Notes under the pieces: model-generated
What the model saw: only the letters and a program-made list of their open reading frames with translations
The model's database searches: none
What the model was told of the DNA's origin: nothing
Made by a program: the position numbers and the translations under genes
Source of the DNA: Acidimicrobiaceae bacterium
GTDB taxonomy: Bacteria > Actinomycetota > Acidimicrobiia > Acidimicrobiales > RAAP-2
DNA length: 64,000 nucleotides
Reading direction: 5' to 3'
NCBI GenBank assembly: GCA_003153575.1
Contig: PLZW01000037.1
Coordinates: 62,001-126,000 of the forward strand
In this document: positions 42,118 through 50,930 of the stretch, piece after piece
Layout of the letters: every line of letters starts with the position of its first letter
How positions within the stretch are numbered: position 1 is the stretch's first letter

Positions 42118-42174
42118 GCGGCGTCGCCCCGGCCCGGGCCCGGGCTTCCAGACGTGGCCAGACCGCCAGACCGC

Positions 42175-43137
42175 CTACTTCGGGACCGGGAACTCGCGGA
42201 CCTCGAAGTCGGACAGGATCGTCGGGCACAACGAGGGCGCAGCCAGAGCACACGACTCGGCGGCCACGGCGATCGGCGAACCGTAGGAGATGGCCGAAGG
42301 GATCTGGGGGAACAGCACCACCCCGGTGACCATCGATTGACCGCCGGAGGCGGCCAGGCTGCCGACCAGACCGGCGGCGTCGGCGACGGCGGTGACGTCC
42401 GGGGTGAGGGCGTTGGTCAACTCGCCCTGGGGCTTGGTGGTCGAGCACCCGGCCGACTGCGACTGCCACGAGGGGATGGTGAAGAACGGGCAGACCAGGT
42501 CGACGCCGGCGTTGGAGCCCGTCGTTGCCCAGGTGGCGAAGATCCCTTCGGTGCCGGGGGCGGGGGCACCGACGGTGGGCGGATTGGGATCGTCGAGGGG
42601 GTAGACGGCCAAGGTCGTGGCGCCCGGCGTGCCGATGGCCGCGCCTTGGCCGGACAAGAGGCCGGACGACGGGGCGGTGGTGGTCGGGGCGCCGGGGAAG
42701 GTGCTGGACGGGGCGGTGACCGCCGGCCCGGTGGGAGAGGCCCCGGTGCCCACGGGTGAACACGTCCAGCCCGAGGGGCCGAGGAGGGTATGCACGCCGT
42801 CGGTGTAGAAGGTGACCTTCCCCACCAGTGACGTGGGCACCGGAGCCACGATGATCGTCGGGTTCCAGCCCGACGCGGATTTGATGGCCCTCCCGCCGTT
42901 GGCCGGGTCGGTGCAGGCCACCACCGGGAAGGCCACGGCGATCTCACCGTTGACGGGCACGGTGGTGGTCGTGGCGCCACCCGACGCCGTCGAGGTCGAG
43001 ATGACCCCGGTGGACGAGGTCGAACCGAGGAGGGATGTCCCGCAACCGGCCAGCACCACGAGGCCGGCCGCCGCCAGTGCCGACAGCGGGCGACCCGTCG
43101 TCCGGCGCGTCGGGTCTCGCCTCGGGTTCCGCATCAT
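42175..43137 (-). CDS. Lipoprotein, low-complexity, unknown function
   Basis: A 320-residue lipoprotein with lipobox LAGC (Cys32) and Ser/Thr/Gly-rich low complexity over most of its N-terminal half. Two or more Cys in the mature part (ACTDPANGG, TCSPVG, CPFF, GCSTT, CALAAPSLC) may form disulfides. No domain recognised. The start is ATG 43137 or the next codon; no Shine-Dalgarno is evident. It is divergent from the MFS operon. Confidence 0.6.
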   Translation of the reverse strand: MMRNPRRDPTRRTTGRPLSALAAAGLVVLAGCGTSLLGSTSSTGVISTSTASGGATTTTVPVNGEIAVAFPVVACTDPANGGRAIKSASGWNPTIIVAPVPTSLVGKVTFYTDGVHTLLGPSGWTCSPVGTGASPTGPAVTAPSSTFPGAPTTTAPSSGLLSGQGAAIGTPGATTLAVYPLDDPNPPTVGAPAPGTEGIFATWATTGSNAGVDLVCPFFTIPSWQSQSAGCSTTKPQGELTNALTPDVTAVADAAGLVGSLAASGGQSMVTGVVLFPQIPSAISYGSPIAVAAESCALAAPSLCPTILSDFEVREFPVPK

Positions 43138-43224
43138 GACCCTTGACGATAGGCCCGGGCACCGGGCCGACGAGGGGACCCGGCCCCCCGGGCGGCCAGG
43201 ACTGATGGGCGGGCAGGACTGACG

Positions 43225-43240
43225 TTGACGTTTGCGTTAA
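43225..43240. promoter_or_regulatory. Candidate MerR operator upstream of the MFS operon
   Basis: TTGACGTTTGCGTTAA is an imperfect inverted repeat: TTGACG and CGTTAA, five of six bases complementary to CGTCAA, with a 4-nt centre. The half-sites resemble the TTGACGT/ACGTCAA sites reported for MerR-family regulators of acyl-CoA metabolism. The gene for a MerR protein lies in this operon. TTGACG could also serve as a -35, with TAGGTG at 43250-43255 as a -10 19 bp downstream, the long spacing of MerR promoters. Confidence 0.4.
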
Positions 43241-43301
43241 GCTAGGTGGTAGGTGCCCCCCGTCCGGGCGGGCACGCCGGTCGGGACCGGTGGGAGCAGG
43301 A

Positions 43302-45149
43302 ATGGCCGTCGTCGAGAAGTCCGCACCGTCGGGGGACGAACCGAAGCCCGTCGGCGCCGGGCGCGGGCGGTCGGACCGTGGGACCCGACTGAGCGGCGAT
43401 CCGAGAGCTTTGCCGCCGAACTACAAGTGGATGGCCCTGTTCATCTCCACGCTCGGGATGCTGATGGCCGCCATCGACAGTTCGATCGTGCTCATCTCTC
43501 TGCCCAACATCTTCCGGGGCATCGGCATCGACCCGCTGCAGCCCGAAAACACGTTCTACCTACTGTGGATGATCCTCGGATTCCTGGTCGTGACCAGTGT
43601 CCTGGTGGTGACCCTCGGACGGATGGGCGACATCTACGGTCGGGTGCGCACCTACAACTTCGGCTTCGCCGTGTTCACGTTCTTCTCGTTGATGCTGTCC
43701 ATCACCTGGATGACCGGCCACGCGGCCGGGGTGTGGCTGATCGTCATGCGCATCTTCCAGGCGGTCGGGGCGGCCATGCTCATGGCCAACTCGGCGGCCA
43801 TCCTCACCGACGTGTTCCCCGACAACAAGCGGGGCATGGCGCTCGGGGTGAACCAGGCGGCCGCCCTCAGCGGGGTCTTCATCGGTCTGGTGCTCGGTGG
43901 CTTCCTGGCCCCACTCAACTGGCGCTGGATCTTCCTGGTGTCGGTGCCCATCGGCCTCATCGGCACGATCTTGGGCTACCGCGAGCTCCACGAGACGAGC
44001 CCGCGTCGACCGGCCCGCATCGACTGGCCGGGCAACATCACGTTCGCCATCGGGCTCATCCTGGTCATGGTCGGGATCACCTACGGCATCGAGCCCTACG
44101 GCGGGCACGTGATGGGGTGGACCAACCCGATGGTGCTCGGGTCCCTGATCCTGGGCGTCGTGCTGCTGATTTCATTCTGCGTGATCGAGACCCGGGTCGC
44201 CCAGCCCATGTTCCGCCTCCAGCTGTTCAAGATTCGGGCGTTCACGTCGGGGGTGCTGGCCAGCTTCCTCGCCGCCCTCAGCCGGGGCGGCATGATGTTC
44301 ATGCTGATCATCTGGCTGCAGGGGATCTGGCTCCCGCTGCACGGGTACGCCTTCACGGTGACCCCGCTGTGGGCGGGCATCGCCATGGTCCCGCTGACGA
44401 TCGGGTTCCTGGTCGCCGGCCCCCTCTCGGGCATCCTGTCCGACCGCTTCGGGCCACGACCCTTCGCCACGGGCGGCATGCTCGGCACGGCTGCCTGCTT
44501 CGTCTTCCTCGAACTGCTGCCGGTGAACTTCTCCTACTGGCTCTTCGCCCTCGTGCTCTTCGCCATGGGGATGTTCATGGCCTCGTTCGGGTCGCCCAAC
44601 CGGGCCGGCGTGATGAACAGCCTCCCGGCTGAGCACCGCGGGGCCGGCTCGGGCATGAACACCACGTTCCAGAACTCGGCCCAGGTCCTGTCCATCGGGA
44701 TCTTCTTCACGCTCATGATCGTGGGCCTGACCGCGTCGCTGTCGGCCAACCTGTTGCACGGCCTCGTGGCCAACGGGGTGCCCACCGATGTGGCCGAGCG
44801 GGTGGCCCACCTGTCGCCGGTGTCCACGCTGTTCGCCGCCTTCCTTGGCTACAACCCGATCCAGCACCTGGTGGGCTCCCACGTCCTGGCCCAGCTGACC
44901 CCCGCCCAGCAGGCGACGCTCACGGGCCGGAGCTTCTTCCCCGGCCTGATCAGCCGGCCATTCCAAGCCGGCCTGCACGCCGCCCTCGACTTCGCCATCG
45001 TGGCCAGCTTGTTGGCCGCCTGGGCCTCGTGGTTCCGTGGCGGCCGCTACGTCTACGCCGAGGGCGACGAGGCCGACGCCGAGGGGGATCAGTTCTCGAC
45101 CGTCCCGGCCACGGACGCGGTCGGGGCCGGCACCGAGGCGCTCCCGTGA
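43302..45149 (+). CDS. MFS drug transporter, 14-TM DHA2-like
   Basis: A 615-residue major facilitator of the 14-helix DHA2 family (EmrB/QacA type), expected to export drugs or metabolites by proton antiport. The first helix LFISTLGMLMAAIDSSIVLI has the DHA2 motif D-x-x-x-V-x-x-x-x-L/P (DSSIVLISLPNIF). Motif A appears as GRMGDIYGR. The cytosolic N-terminus and the C-terminus are charged. ATG 43302 has GGAG at 43292-43295. The stop overlaps MerR by GTGA. Substrate unknown. Confidence 0.88.
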   Translation: MAVVEKSAPSGDEPKPVGAGRGRSDRGTRLSGDPRALPPNYKWMALFISTLGMLMAAIDSSIVLISLPNIFRGIGIDPLQPENTFYLLWMILGFLVVTSVLVVTLGRMGDIYGRVRTYNFGFAVFTFFSLMLSITWMTGHAAGVWLIVMRIFQAVGAAMLMANSAAILTDVFPDNKRGMALGVNQAAALSGVFIGLVLGGFLAPLNWRWIFLVSVPIGLIGTILGYRELHETSPRRPARIDWPGNITFAIGLILVMVGITYGIEPYGGHVMGWTNPMVLGSLILGVVLLISFCVIETRVAQPMFRLQLFKIRAFTSGVLASFLAALSRGGMMFMLIIWLQGIWLPLHGYAFTVTPLWAGIAMVPLTIGFLVAGPLSGILSDRFGPRPFATGGMLGTAACFVFLELLPVNFSYWLFALVLFAMGMFMASFGSPNRAGVMNSLPAEHRGAGSGMNTTFQNSAQVLSIGIFFTLMIVGLTASLSANLLHGLVANGVPTDVAERVAHLSPVSTLFAAFLGYNPIQHLVGSHVLAQLTPAQQATLTGRSFFPGLISRPFQAGLHAALDFAIVASLLAAWASWFRGGRYVYAEGDEADAEGDQFSTVPATDAVGAGTEALP

Positions 45150-45628
45150 CCGCCCCCGACACCGCGGCGCCGGCCACCGGCACCCTCCGCATCGGCGAGC
45201 TGGCCCAGCGCACCGGCGTCACCACCCGGACCCTCCGCTACTGGGAGGAGCTCGGGCTGCTCCGACCGAGCGGCCACCGGACCGGTGGTGAGCGTCTCTA
45301 CCGCCCCACCGACATGGCCCGAGTGACCCGGATCAGGGACCTCCAGGAGCTCCTCGGATTCTCCTTGGCCGAGGTGCGGATGGTGCTCGAGACCGAGGAC
45401 GTCGACACGCTCGACCTGGCCCGCTCCGAGTTCCGCTGGGGCGATGTCTCCCCGGAACGACGACGCCAGCTGCTGGGGGACGCCGTGGCTGCCAACCAGC
45501 GCCTGTTGCTCCGGCTCGACGACACCTTGTCCCGCATCCATGCCTTCCGGGACGAGCGCGCCGAGAAGGCAGATCAGCTGACCGAGCTCCTCGTGGGGCT
45601 CGACGATCCCCAGGAGGGACCGATGTGA
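45146..45628 (+). CDS. MerR-family transcriptional regulator
   Basis: A 160-residue MerR protein. The winged HTH is RIGELAQRTGVTTRTLRYWE followed by GLLRPSGHRTGGERLYRPTD. A long dimerisation helix occupies the C-terminal half. There is no metal-binding Cys pair, so it probably senses an organic effector. It is coupled to MFS (GTGA) and to the dienelactone hydrolase (GTGA). It probably controls its own operon through the palindrome at 43225. Confidence 0.88.
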   Translation: MTAPDTAAPATGTLRIGELAQRTGVTTRTLRYWEELGLLRPSGHRTGGERLYRPTDMARVTRIRDLQELLGFSLAEVRMVLETEDVDTLDLARSEFRWGDVSPERRRQLLGDAVAANQRLLLRLDDTLSRIHAFRDERAEKADQLTELLVGLDDPQEGPM

Positions 45629-46371
45629 CACCAGGAGACCTGACCGCCGAGACCGTCACCATCACCGGACACGGCGGCGACGCCGTCGAGGCCTACCTGG
45701 CGCAACCGCTCGCCGGACCGCCGGCCGGCGGGGTGGTGGTGATCCACCACATGCCGGGCTACGACGCCGGCACCAAGGAGATCGTTCGCAAGTTTGCCGC
45801 CAACGGCTATCCGGCCATCATGCCCAACCTGTATTTCCGGGAGGCGCCCGGAGCCAGCCCCGACGATGCGGCCGCCGTGGCCCGCGCCGCCGGCGGGGTT
45901 CCCGACGAGCGCCTGGTCGGCGACGTGGCCGGTGCCCTGGGCCATCTCCGAGCGTTGCCCGGGTCGAACGGCAAGGTCGCCACCATCGGCTACTGCTCGG
46001 GAGGACGCCAGTCGTTCCTGGCCGCCTGCAGCCTGGACCTCGATGCCGCCGTCGACTGCTACGGCGCCTTCGTCCTGACCGCCCCGCCCGACGAGTTCCC
46101 CCTGCAGGTCGGCCCACTCGGTCACCTCGTGGGCGACCTCTCCTGCCCGATGCTCGGACTGTTCGGGGCCGACGACAAGTACCCGGGGCCTGAAGAGGTG
46201 GCCGAGTTCGAAGCGGCGCTGGGCCGCGCGGGCAAGGACGTGGAGTTCCACTCGTACGAGGGCGCCGGCCACGCGTTCTTCAACACCGACCGCCCCAGCT
46301 TCCGGCCCGAGGCGGCCAACGATGGCTGGGAGCGGATCTGGGAGTTCTTCGGCCGGCACCTGTCGGCCTGA
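45625..46371 (+). CDS. Dienelactone hydrolase family protein
   Basis: A 248-residue alpha/beta hydrolase with a Cys nucleophile: Cys124 in GYCSGG, Asp183 or Asp184 in GADDKYPGP, and His216 in GAGHAFF. It hydrolyses dienelactone or related lactones in ring-cleavage pathways. The start overlaps the MerR stop by four nt, with AGGAGGG upstream. It completes an operon with the exporter and regulator, so a lactone or aromatic compound may be both its substrate and the effector. Confidence 0.88.
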   Translation: MTPGDLTAETVTITGHGGDAVEAYLAQPLAGPPAGGVVVIHHMPGYDAGTKEIVRKFAANGYPAIMPNLYFREAPGASPDDAAAVARAAGGVPDERLVGDVAGALGHLRALPGSNGKVATIGYCSGGRQSFLAACSLDLDAAVDCYGAFVLTAPPDEFPLQVGPLGHLVGDLSCPMLGLFGADDKYPGPEEVAEFEAALGRAGKDVEFHSYEGAGHAFFNTDRPSFRPEAANDGWERIWEFFGRHLSA

Positions 46372-46387
46372 ACCGGGCGCGTCATCA

Positions 46388-46413
46388 CCAGAACCGAAGG
46401 CCAGAACCGAAGG
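46388..46413 (+). repeat. 13-bp tandem direct repeat in the leader of the DUF6295 gene
   Basis: CCAGAACCGAAGG occurs twice back to back (46388-46400 and 46401-46413), immediately upstream of the ribosome-binding site of the next gene. It may be a simple replication slip or a regulatory leader element. Confidence 0.6.
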
Positions 46414-46425
46414 AAGGACATCACC

Positions 46426-46722
46426 ATGTGCACGTACCGGACGACCACACTGACCGTGGCGGGAAGCGGCAAAGGAGCCGAGGGGTGGTTCCCGGTGACG
46501 GACGCCTCGGTCTACTTCGACCATCCCGTCCACGCCCCGGCCGACCACACGCTCAACGTCGACCTGCGGAACCCCTCCCGCGGGGCCTCGGCGCGGGTGG
46601 CCGTCGAACTCGACCCGGTGTCGGCCCGAGCGCTGGCCCTGGCCATATTGGACATGCTCGACTCGGCCCCGGCCGGCCTCGTGGATGCGGCGACCCCGTC
46701 TGGTGTGCCGCCAGCGGGCTGA
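46426..46722 (+). CDS. DUF6295-like small protein
   Basis: A 98-residue protein with MCTYRTTTLTVAGSGKGAEG then FDHPVHAPADHTLNVDL, a pattern I associate with the actinobacterial DUF6295 family. The role is unknown. GGAAGG lies upstream of the ATG. A 13-bp repeat precedes the ribosome site. It is 54 bp from the dienelactone hydrolase and may be part of the operon. It ends three bp from the convergent Pro-rich membrane protein gene. Confidence 0.68.
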   Translation: MCTYRTTTLTVAGSGKGAEGWFPVTDASVYFDHPVHAPADHTLNVDLRNPSRGASARVAVELDPVSARALALAILDMLDSAPAGLVDAATPSGVPPAG

Positions 46723-46725
46723 CTC

Positions 46726-47484
46726 CTAAGAAGCCGGTGCGTCCGGTGCAGGCGGTGGTGCCGTCGGCGGCGGAGGAGGCGGTGGATAGGCAGTGCCCGG
46801 CTGGGGCGGTGGCGGGTAGTTCCCGGCGGGAGGCGGGGGAGGAGGGTATCCGGCTCCGGGCGGCGGCGGAGGTGGCGGATACCCGGCCCCGGGAGGCGGC
46901 GGTGGAGGGTACCCGCCCTGCTGCGGGTAGCCCTGCTGCGGGTAGCCGGGCTGGGGATAGCCACCGATCGGCGGGTAGCCCGGGTCCGGTCCCGCGGCCA
47001 GACCGGAAGGGCCCTGCGGGCCCCGGTACCTACTCGCGCCCAGCCACAGGATGAACCAGAAGACGATGGGCAGGAGAACCAGTCCGACCGTGAATCCTCC
47101 GCCGTGGCCGAAGCTCTTCGAGACGTCGTTGAGGACGATGATCCAGATGACGAACAGGGCGATGCCCCCAAGGGTGGGGATCAGGGCGAGCAGCAGGAAC
47201 CACGCCCAGGTCTTGGGCCGACCGGCGATCCGGAGCAGGACGATGAAGTTGTAGATGGGCACGAAGGCCGCCCACGCTGGTTCGCCCTGCGGGGAGGCCT
47301 TCTGGAAGGTGCCCCACATCGGGAGCGCGGAGAGCACATAGAAGAGGAGTGCCAGGACCACGAAGAAGAAGATCCCGCCTCCGTTTGTGGTCGTGGCCCC
47401 GATGATGGCTTGTCCCACGAACACCTCCCACACCTCGTCCCACAGTCGGGACGTCGCCACCATCGTGCCATTCGGGCTGGTCAC
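46726..47484 (-). CDS. DUF5684-like membrane protein with Pro-rich tail
   Basis: A 252-residue protein. The hydrophobic N-terminal half (~residues 30-160) has the segment AWAAFVPIYNFIVLLRIAGR, followed by three more helices, as in DUF5684 proteins. The C-terminal ~90 residues are a proline/glycine/tyrosine-rich repeat of GYPPPPPP- and GYPQQ-type units. Such tails are usually extracytoplasmic or disordered. The start is GTG 47484 or ATG 47463; neither has a good Shine-Dalgarno. It is divergent from recC. Confidence 0.7.
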   Translation of the reverse strand: MTSPNGTMVATSRLWDEVWEVFVGQAIIGATTTNGGGIFFFVVLALLFYVLSALPMWGTFQKASPQGEPAWAAFVPIYNFIVLLRIAGRPKTWAWFLLLALIPTLGGIALFVIWIIVLNDVSKSFGHGGGFTVGLVLLPIVFWFILWLGASRYRGPQGPSGLAAGPDPGYPPIGGYPQPGYPQQGYPQQGGYPPPPPPGAGYPPPPPPPGAGYPPPPPPAGNYPPPPQPGTAYPPPPPPPTAPPPAPDAPAS

Positions 47485-47530
47485 GTGGGGCGATGGTGGC
47501 GACGCCTGCGGCGACGTCGCGCCCCCTGAG

Positions 47531-47536
47531 TAAGGT
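47531..47536 (+). promoter_or_regulatory. -10 box of the recC transcript
   Basis: TAAGGT ends seven nt before the GTG of recC, with no Shine-Dalgarno. Confidence 0.5.
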
Positions 47537-47543
47537 CCCCCTC

Positions 47544-50500
47544 GTGATCCACCTCTACTCGGCGGAGCGGGCGGAGGACCTGGCGGCGAAGCTCGCTCAG
47601 ATCCTTTCCGTAGTTCCGGACGATCCGTTCGCGCCCGAGTGGATCGCGGTGCCGACCGACGGCATGCGGCGCTGGCTCCACCTGGAAATGGCCCGCCACC
47701 TCGGGGCCTCCGGACCGCTGGGTGGGGACGGGGTGGCGGCCAACATCATCCGGGCATTCCCCGGCACCCTGCGCACAGCCGTCCTGGCTGCCGCCAGGCC
47801 CGACGACGAGCCGGACCGTTGGGACATCGACCAGATGGTCTGGTCCCTGCTCGGGGTGTTCGAGCACCTCCACGATGCGGGCGAGGTGCGGGAGTTCACG
47901 GGGCTGACCCCCGGGGCGTCCCGGTTCGCGCGCGTCCGCGCGGTCGCCGACCTCTTCGACCGTTATCACCTCCACCGCCCGGAGATGATCCGCCGCTGGG
48001 TCGACGGGTCTGACGTCGACGGCTCACTGCAGGAGATCTCGGTGCACGCGGCATGGCAGCCGCGGGTGTGGAGGTTGCTGCGCCAGGTGATCGGCGAGCC
48101 CAGCCCCCCTGAGCTGTTCGACGGGCTCCTCCGTGACGTGCGCGACGGCACCCTCGACCTGGGACTCCCGCACCGCCTGGTGCTGTTCGGATTCACGTCG
48201 CTCCCGGGTCGGGGTTTTCTCGATCTCGTCCGGTCGACGGCCGAGCTCCGGGAGGTCCACCTCTTCCTCCTCGAGCCCTCTCGATTCGACGGGACCCGGC
48301 TCGCCGAGGCGTGGCCGGTGACCGGAGGGGCGCGCCTTCGTCTGCGCCAATCGGACGGAACGGCCGATCTCGTGCACCAACCCTTGTTGAAGGCGTGGGG
48401 CCGGCTCCCTCGTGAGATGGCACTCATCCTGGCCGAAGCCGGGACGACCGGAACCATCGGCGTGGAGCACATCGGAGGCTCCGGCTGGACCGGGCGTGCG
48501 GGTGCCACGTTGCTCGAACGACTGCAGGACGACATCCGCGACAACGTGCGCTCCGACCCGGCGCCTGTCGACGCCACCGACCGTTCGGTCCAGTTCCATG
48601 CCTGCTATGGACCCATGCGCGAGGTCCAAGCGGCACGCGACGCCCTGCTGCACTGCCTCGCCGCCGATCCCGACCTCACCGAGGAGGACATCCTGGTGGT
48701 GTGCCCGGGGCTCGAGAATTTCGCCCCTCTGATCGAGGCGGCGTTCGGACCCTCGGCGACATCGGGGCCGGGCGATGCCAATGGAACCCTCAAGCGGCCG
48801 CTGCTCCGCTACCGCATCGCCGACCGCTCGATCCGGTCTTCCAACACGGTGCTGGCGGCGACGTTGAGCCTGCTCGACCTCCTCGCCGGCCGGTTCGAGG
48901 TGGCTCCCGTGGTCGACTTCATCTCGTCTGCACCGGTGCGCGAGCGGTTCCGCATCGACGAGGACGATCTGGGGGACATCGTCGGATGGGTGGCCGACAC
49001 GAGAGTCCGGTGGGGCCTGGACACCCATCACCGTGCCACTCGGGGCATGCCGGAATCGGTGACCGGAAACACGTGGCGCCTGGCGCTCGACCGCCTGCTC
49101 CTGGGCTCGGCGGTGGCCGACGACGCATTGGTCCTGACCATCGGGGACGTGGCCCCACGCGGGGTGGAGACCGGCGCCAACGGGACGTTGGGCTCGCTGG
49201 CCTCGATCCTCGGCCACCTGGCGGCGCTCACCGAGTGGGCGGCCGGCGGCCGCCATCCCACCCGGGAGTGGCTGTCGCGGCTTCGGTCTATCTGCGGGGA
49301 GCTGTTCGCCGCCCCGACGGCGGCGCCGTGGGAGTTCGACGCCCTAGACCGGACCTTCGAGGAGGTCCTCGAGGCGGCCGGTTCGACATCGGGTGGCGGC
49401 GACCAACCCCTCGATTTGAGCGACATCCGGCGCCTGCTGGACGGCAAGCTCCAGAACGCGGGCGGACGACCCGACTTCTTCCGGGGCGGGATCACCGTGA
49501 CCTCGATGACGCCGCTGCGATGGGTCCCGTTCCGCATCGTCTGCCTGCTCGGCCTCGACCAGGAATTCGTGGGCTCACCCGCCGCGGACGCCGCCGACCT
49601 GGTTGCCGAGTCACCGCAGTTGGGCGACCCGGATCCCCGGGCCGAGTCGCGCCAGTCGCTCCTGGAGATCGTGCTGGCGGCGCGGGAGCAGTTGATCGTC
49701 GTCCGTGACGGCCACGACGTCCGCTCCAGCCATGAGACGCCGCGCGTGGTGCCGGCATCCGAGCTGTTCGACGCCGTGGTCTCCCTCGCCTCTCCGGACC
49801 AACGCGACGAACTGAAGCGTCGACTCGAGATCTCGCATCCGCGCCACTCGTTCGACGAGTCCTGCGTGACCGTGGACGGTCTCGTGCCGGGCACCGTGTG
49901 GTCCTTCGACCGTGCCGACACCGAAGGTGCCAGCGCTCGACGTGACCCGTCCGACGCTGCCCCGTTGACCGTCGGACAGCCCATCGAGCGGCCCGCTGAC
50001 GCCGTGATCGAACTCGTCGAGCTTCACGCGTTCGTGAAGAACCCGGTCGCCGTCTTCGCGTCCCGTTCGCTGCAGATCAGCTTCCCGTATCACTCCGAGG
50101 CCGACGATACGGTGCTGCCGGTCGAGCCCGGGAATCTCGATCAGTCCGACCTGGGCCGCCGTCTCCTCGAAGCTCGCCGGCGTGGGATGACCGACGACGA
50201 GTGGCTTCATGTCGAACGCCGGACGGGCACGCTGCCACCTGGTGTGCTCGAGAGCCGGGTGACCGGCAAGATCCTCAGCGAAGTGGGGGAGATCGTCGCC
50301 GAGTCGGTCCGACTCCAGGCATGGTCCGGGTTGCCCGAGCTGTTCGATGCCGATGTGGCCGTCGCCGACGGACTCTCCATCGTCGGCTCGATCCCGCTCC
50401 TGCTGCCGGCCGACGGCCCCGGACCGGCACGTGTCCGCTACACCCGTCCGAAGCCAGGGTTCGTTCTCGAGGCGTGGCTCGACTTGATGGTGCTGATGGC

Positions 50501-50930
50501 GATGGACCCTGAGAGGCCGTGGCGGTCTGTGTCGATCTGCCGGGGCGGGGCCACGGGCGAACCTGCGACAGTCATCGAGCTGGAGCCGCTGCTGCGTGGA
50601 GCGAAGGGGGGCATGCGGGCCCGCCAGGCGCTGGAGGTCGTCGCCACCTGCTACCGGTCCGGCATGCGCGAACCCCTTCCCCTCTTCCCCACCTTCTCCA
50701 AGTCGGTGGCCGACGGCGCCGTGGACGGCGCGGCATGGCACCATCGGAAAGGGTGGGGCGACGGCGACAAGGGTGCCACCGCCTTCTTCTTTGGCCACCT
50801 CACGATGCAGGAGGTTCTGGCCCTGCCTGCCGTGGAAAGGGACCCGGACGGCAGCGGCGGACGGGTGGCGCGCTGGGCCGCGCATCTGTGGGACGAGGTC
50901 GAGGCGACGGTGGGGCCGGTGCCGGCGTGA
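47544..50930 (+). CDS. recC: Exodeoxyribonuclease V subunit gamma (RecC)
   Basis: A 1128-residue RecC, the Chi-scanning subunit of the RecBCD helicase-nuclease, which processes double-strand DNA ends for recombination. The N-terminus VIHLYSAERAEDLAAKLA, the VPTDGMRRWL segment and the later VTSMTPLRWVPFRIVCLLGL and KAWGRLPREMALIL stretches fit RecC, and the length is close to that of E. coli. The GTG start was chosen for its -10 box and RecC-like N-terminus. It overlaps recB by GTGA. Confidence 0.93.
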   Translation: MIHLYSAERAEDLAAKLAQILSVVPDDPFAPEWIAVPTDGMRRWLHLEMARHLGASGPLGGDGVAANIIRAFPGTLRTAVLAAARPDDEPDRWDIDQMVWSLLGVFEHLHDAGEVREFTGLTPGASRFARVRAVADLFDRYHLHRPEMIRRWVDGSDVDGSLQEISVHAAWQPRVWRLLRQVIGEPSPPELFDGLLRDVRDGTLDLGLPHRLVLFGFTSLPGRGFLDLVRSTAELREVHLFLLEPSRFDGTRLAEAWPVTGGARLRLRQSDGTADLVHQPLLKAWGRLPREMALILAEAGTTGTIGVEHIGGSGWTGRAGATLLERLQDDIRDNVRSDPAPVDATDRSVQFHACYGPMREVQAARDALLHCLAADPDLTEEDILVVCPGLENFAPLIEAAFGPSATSGPGDANGTLKRPLLRYRIADRSIRSSNTVLAATLSLLDLLAGRFEVAPVVDFISSAPVRERFRIDEDDLGDIVGWVADTRVRWGLDTHHRATRGMPESVTGNTWRLALDRLLLGSAVADDALVLTIGDVAPRGVETGANGTLGSLASILGHLAALTEWAAGGRHPTREWLSRLRSICGELFAAPTAAPWEFDALDRTFEEVLEAAGSTSGGGDQPLDLSDIRRLLDGKLQNAGGRPDFFRGGITVTSMTPLRWVPFRIVCLLGLDQEFVGSPAADAADLVAESPQLGDPDPRAESRQSLLEIVLAAREQLIVVRDGHDVRSSHETPRVVPASELFDAVVSLASPDQRDELKRRLEISHPRHSFDESCVTVDGLVPGTVWSFDRADTEGASARRDPSDAAPLTVGQPIERPADAVIELVELHAFVKNPVAVFASRSLQISFPYHSEADDTVLPVEPGNLDQSDLGRRLLEARRRGMTDDEWLHVERRTGTLPPGVLESRVTGKILSEVGEIVAESVRLQAWSGLPELFDADVAVADGLSIVGSIPLLLPADGPGPARVRYTRPKPGFVLEAWLDLMVLMAMDPERPWRSVSICRGGATGEPATVIELEPLLRGAKGGMRARQALEVVATCYRSGMREPLPLFPTFSKSVADGAVDGAAWHHRKGWGDGDKGATAFFFGHLTMQEVLALPAVERDPDGSGGRVARWAAHLWDEVEATVGPVPA

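Larger units (their letters stand above)
41856..42174. other. Intergenic stretch upstream of the FtsH-like gene
   Basis: About 320 bases between two minus-strand genes. It contains CGTCAG-G-CTGACG (around 41919-41931), a perfect 10-bp palindrome CACAATTGTG (41957-41966), and a strong hairpin at 42091-42117. The palindromes may be operators of the FtsH-like gene. No open frame is convincing. Confidence 0.45.
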
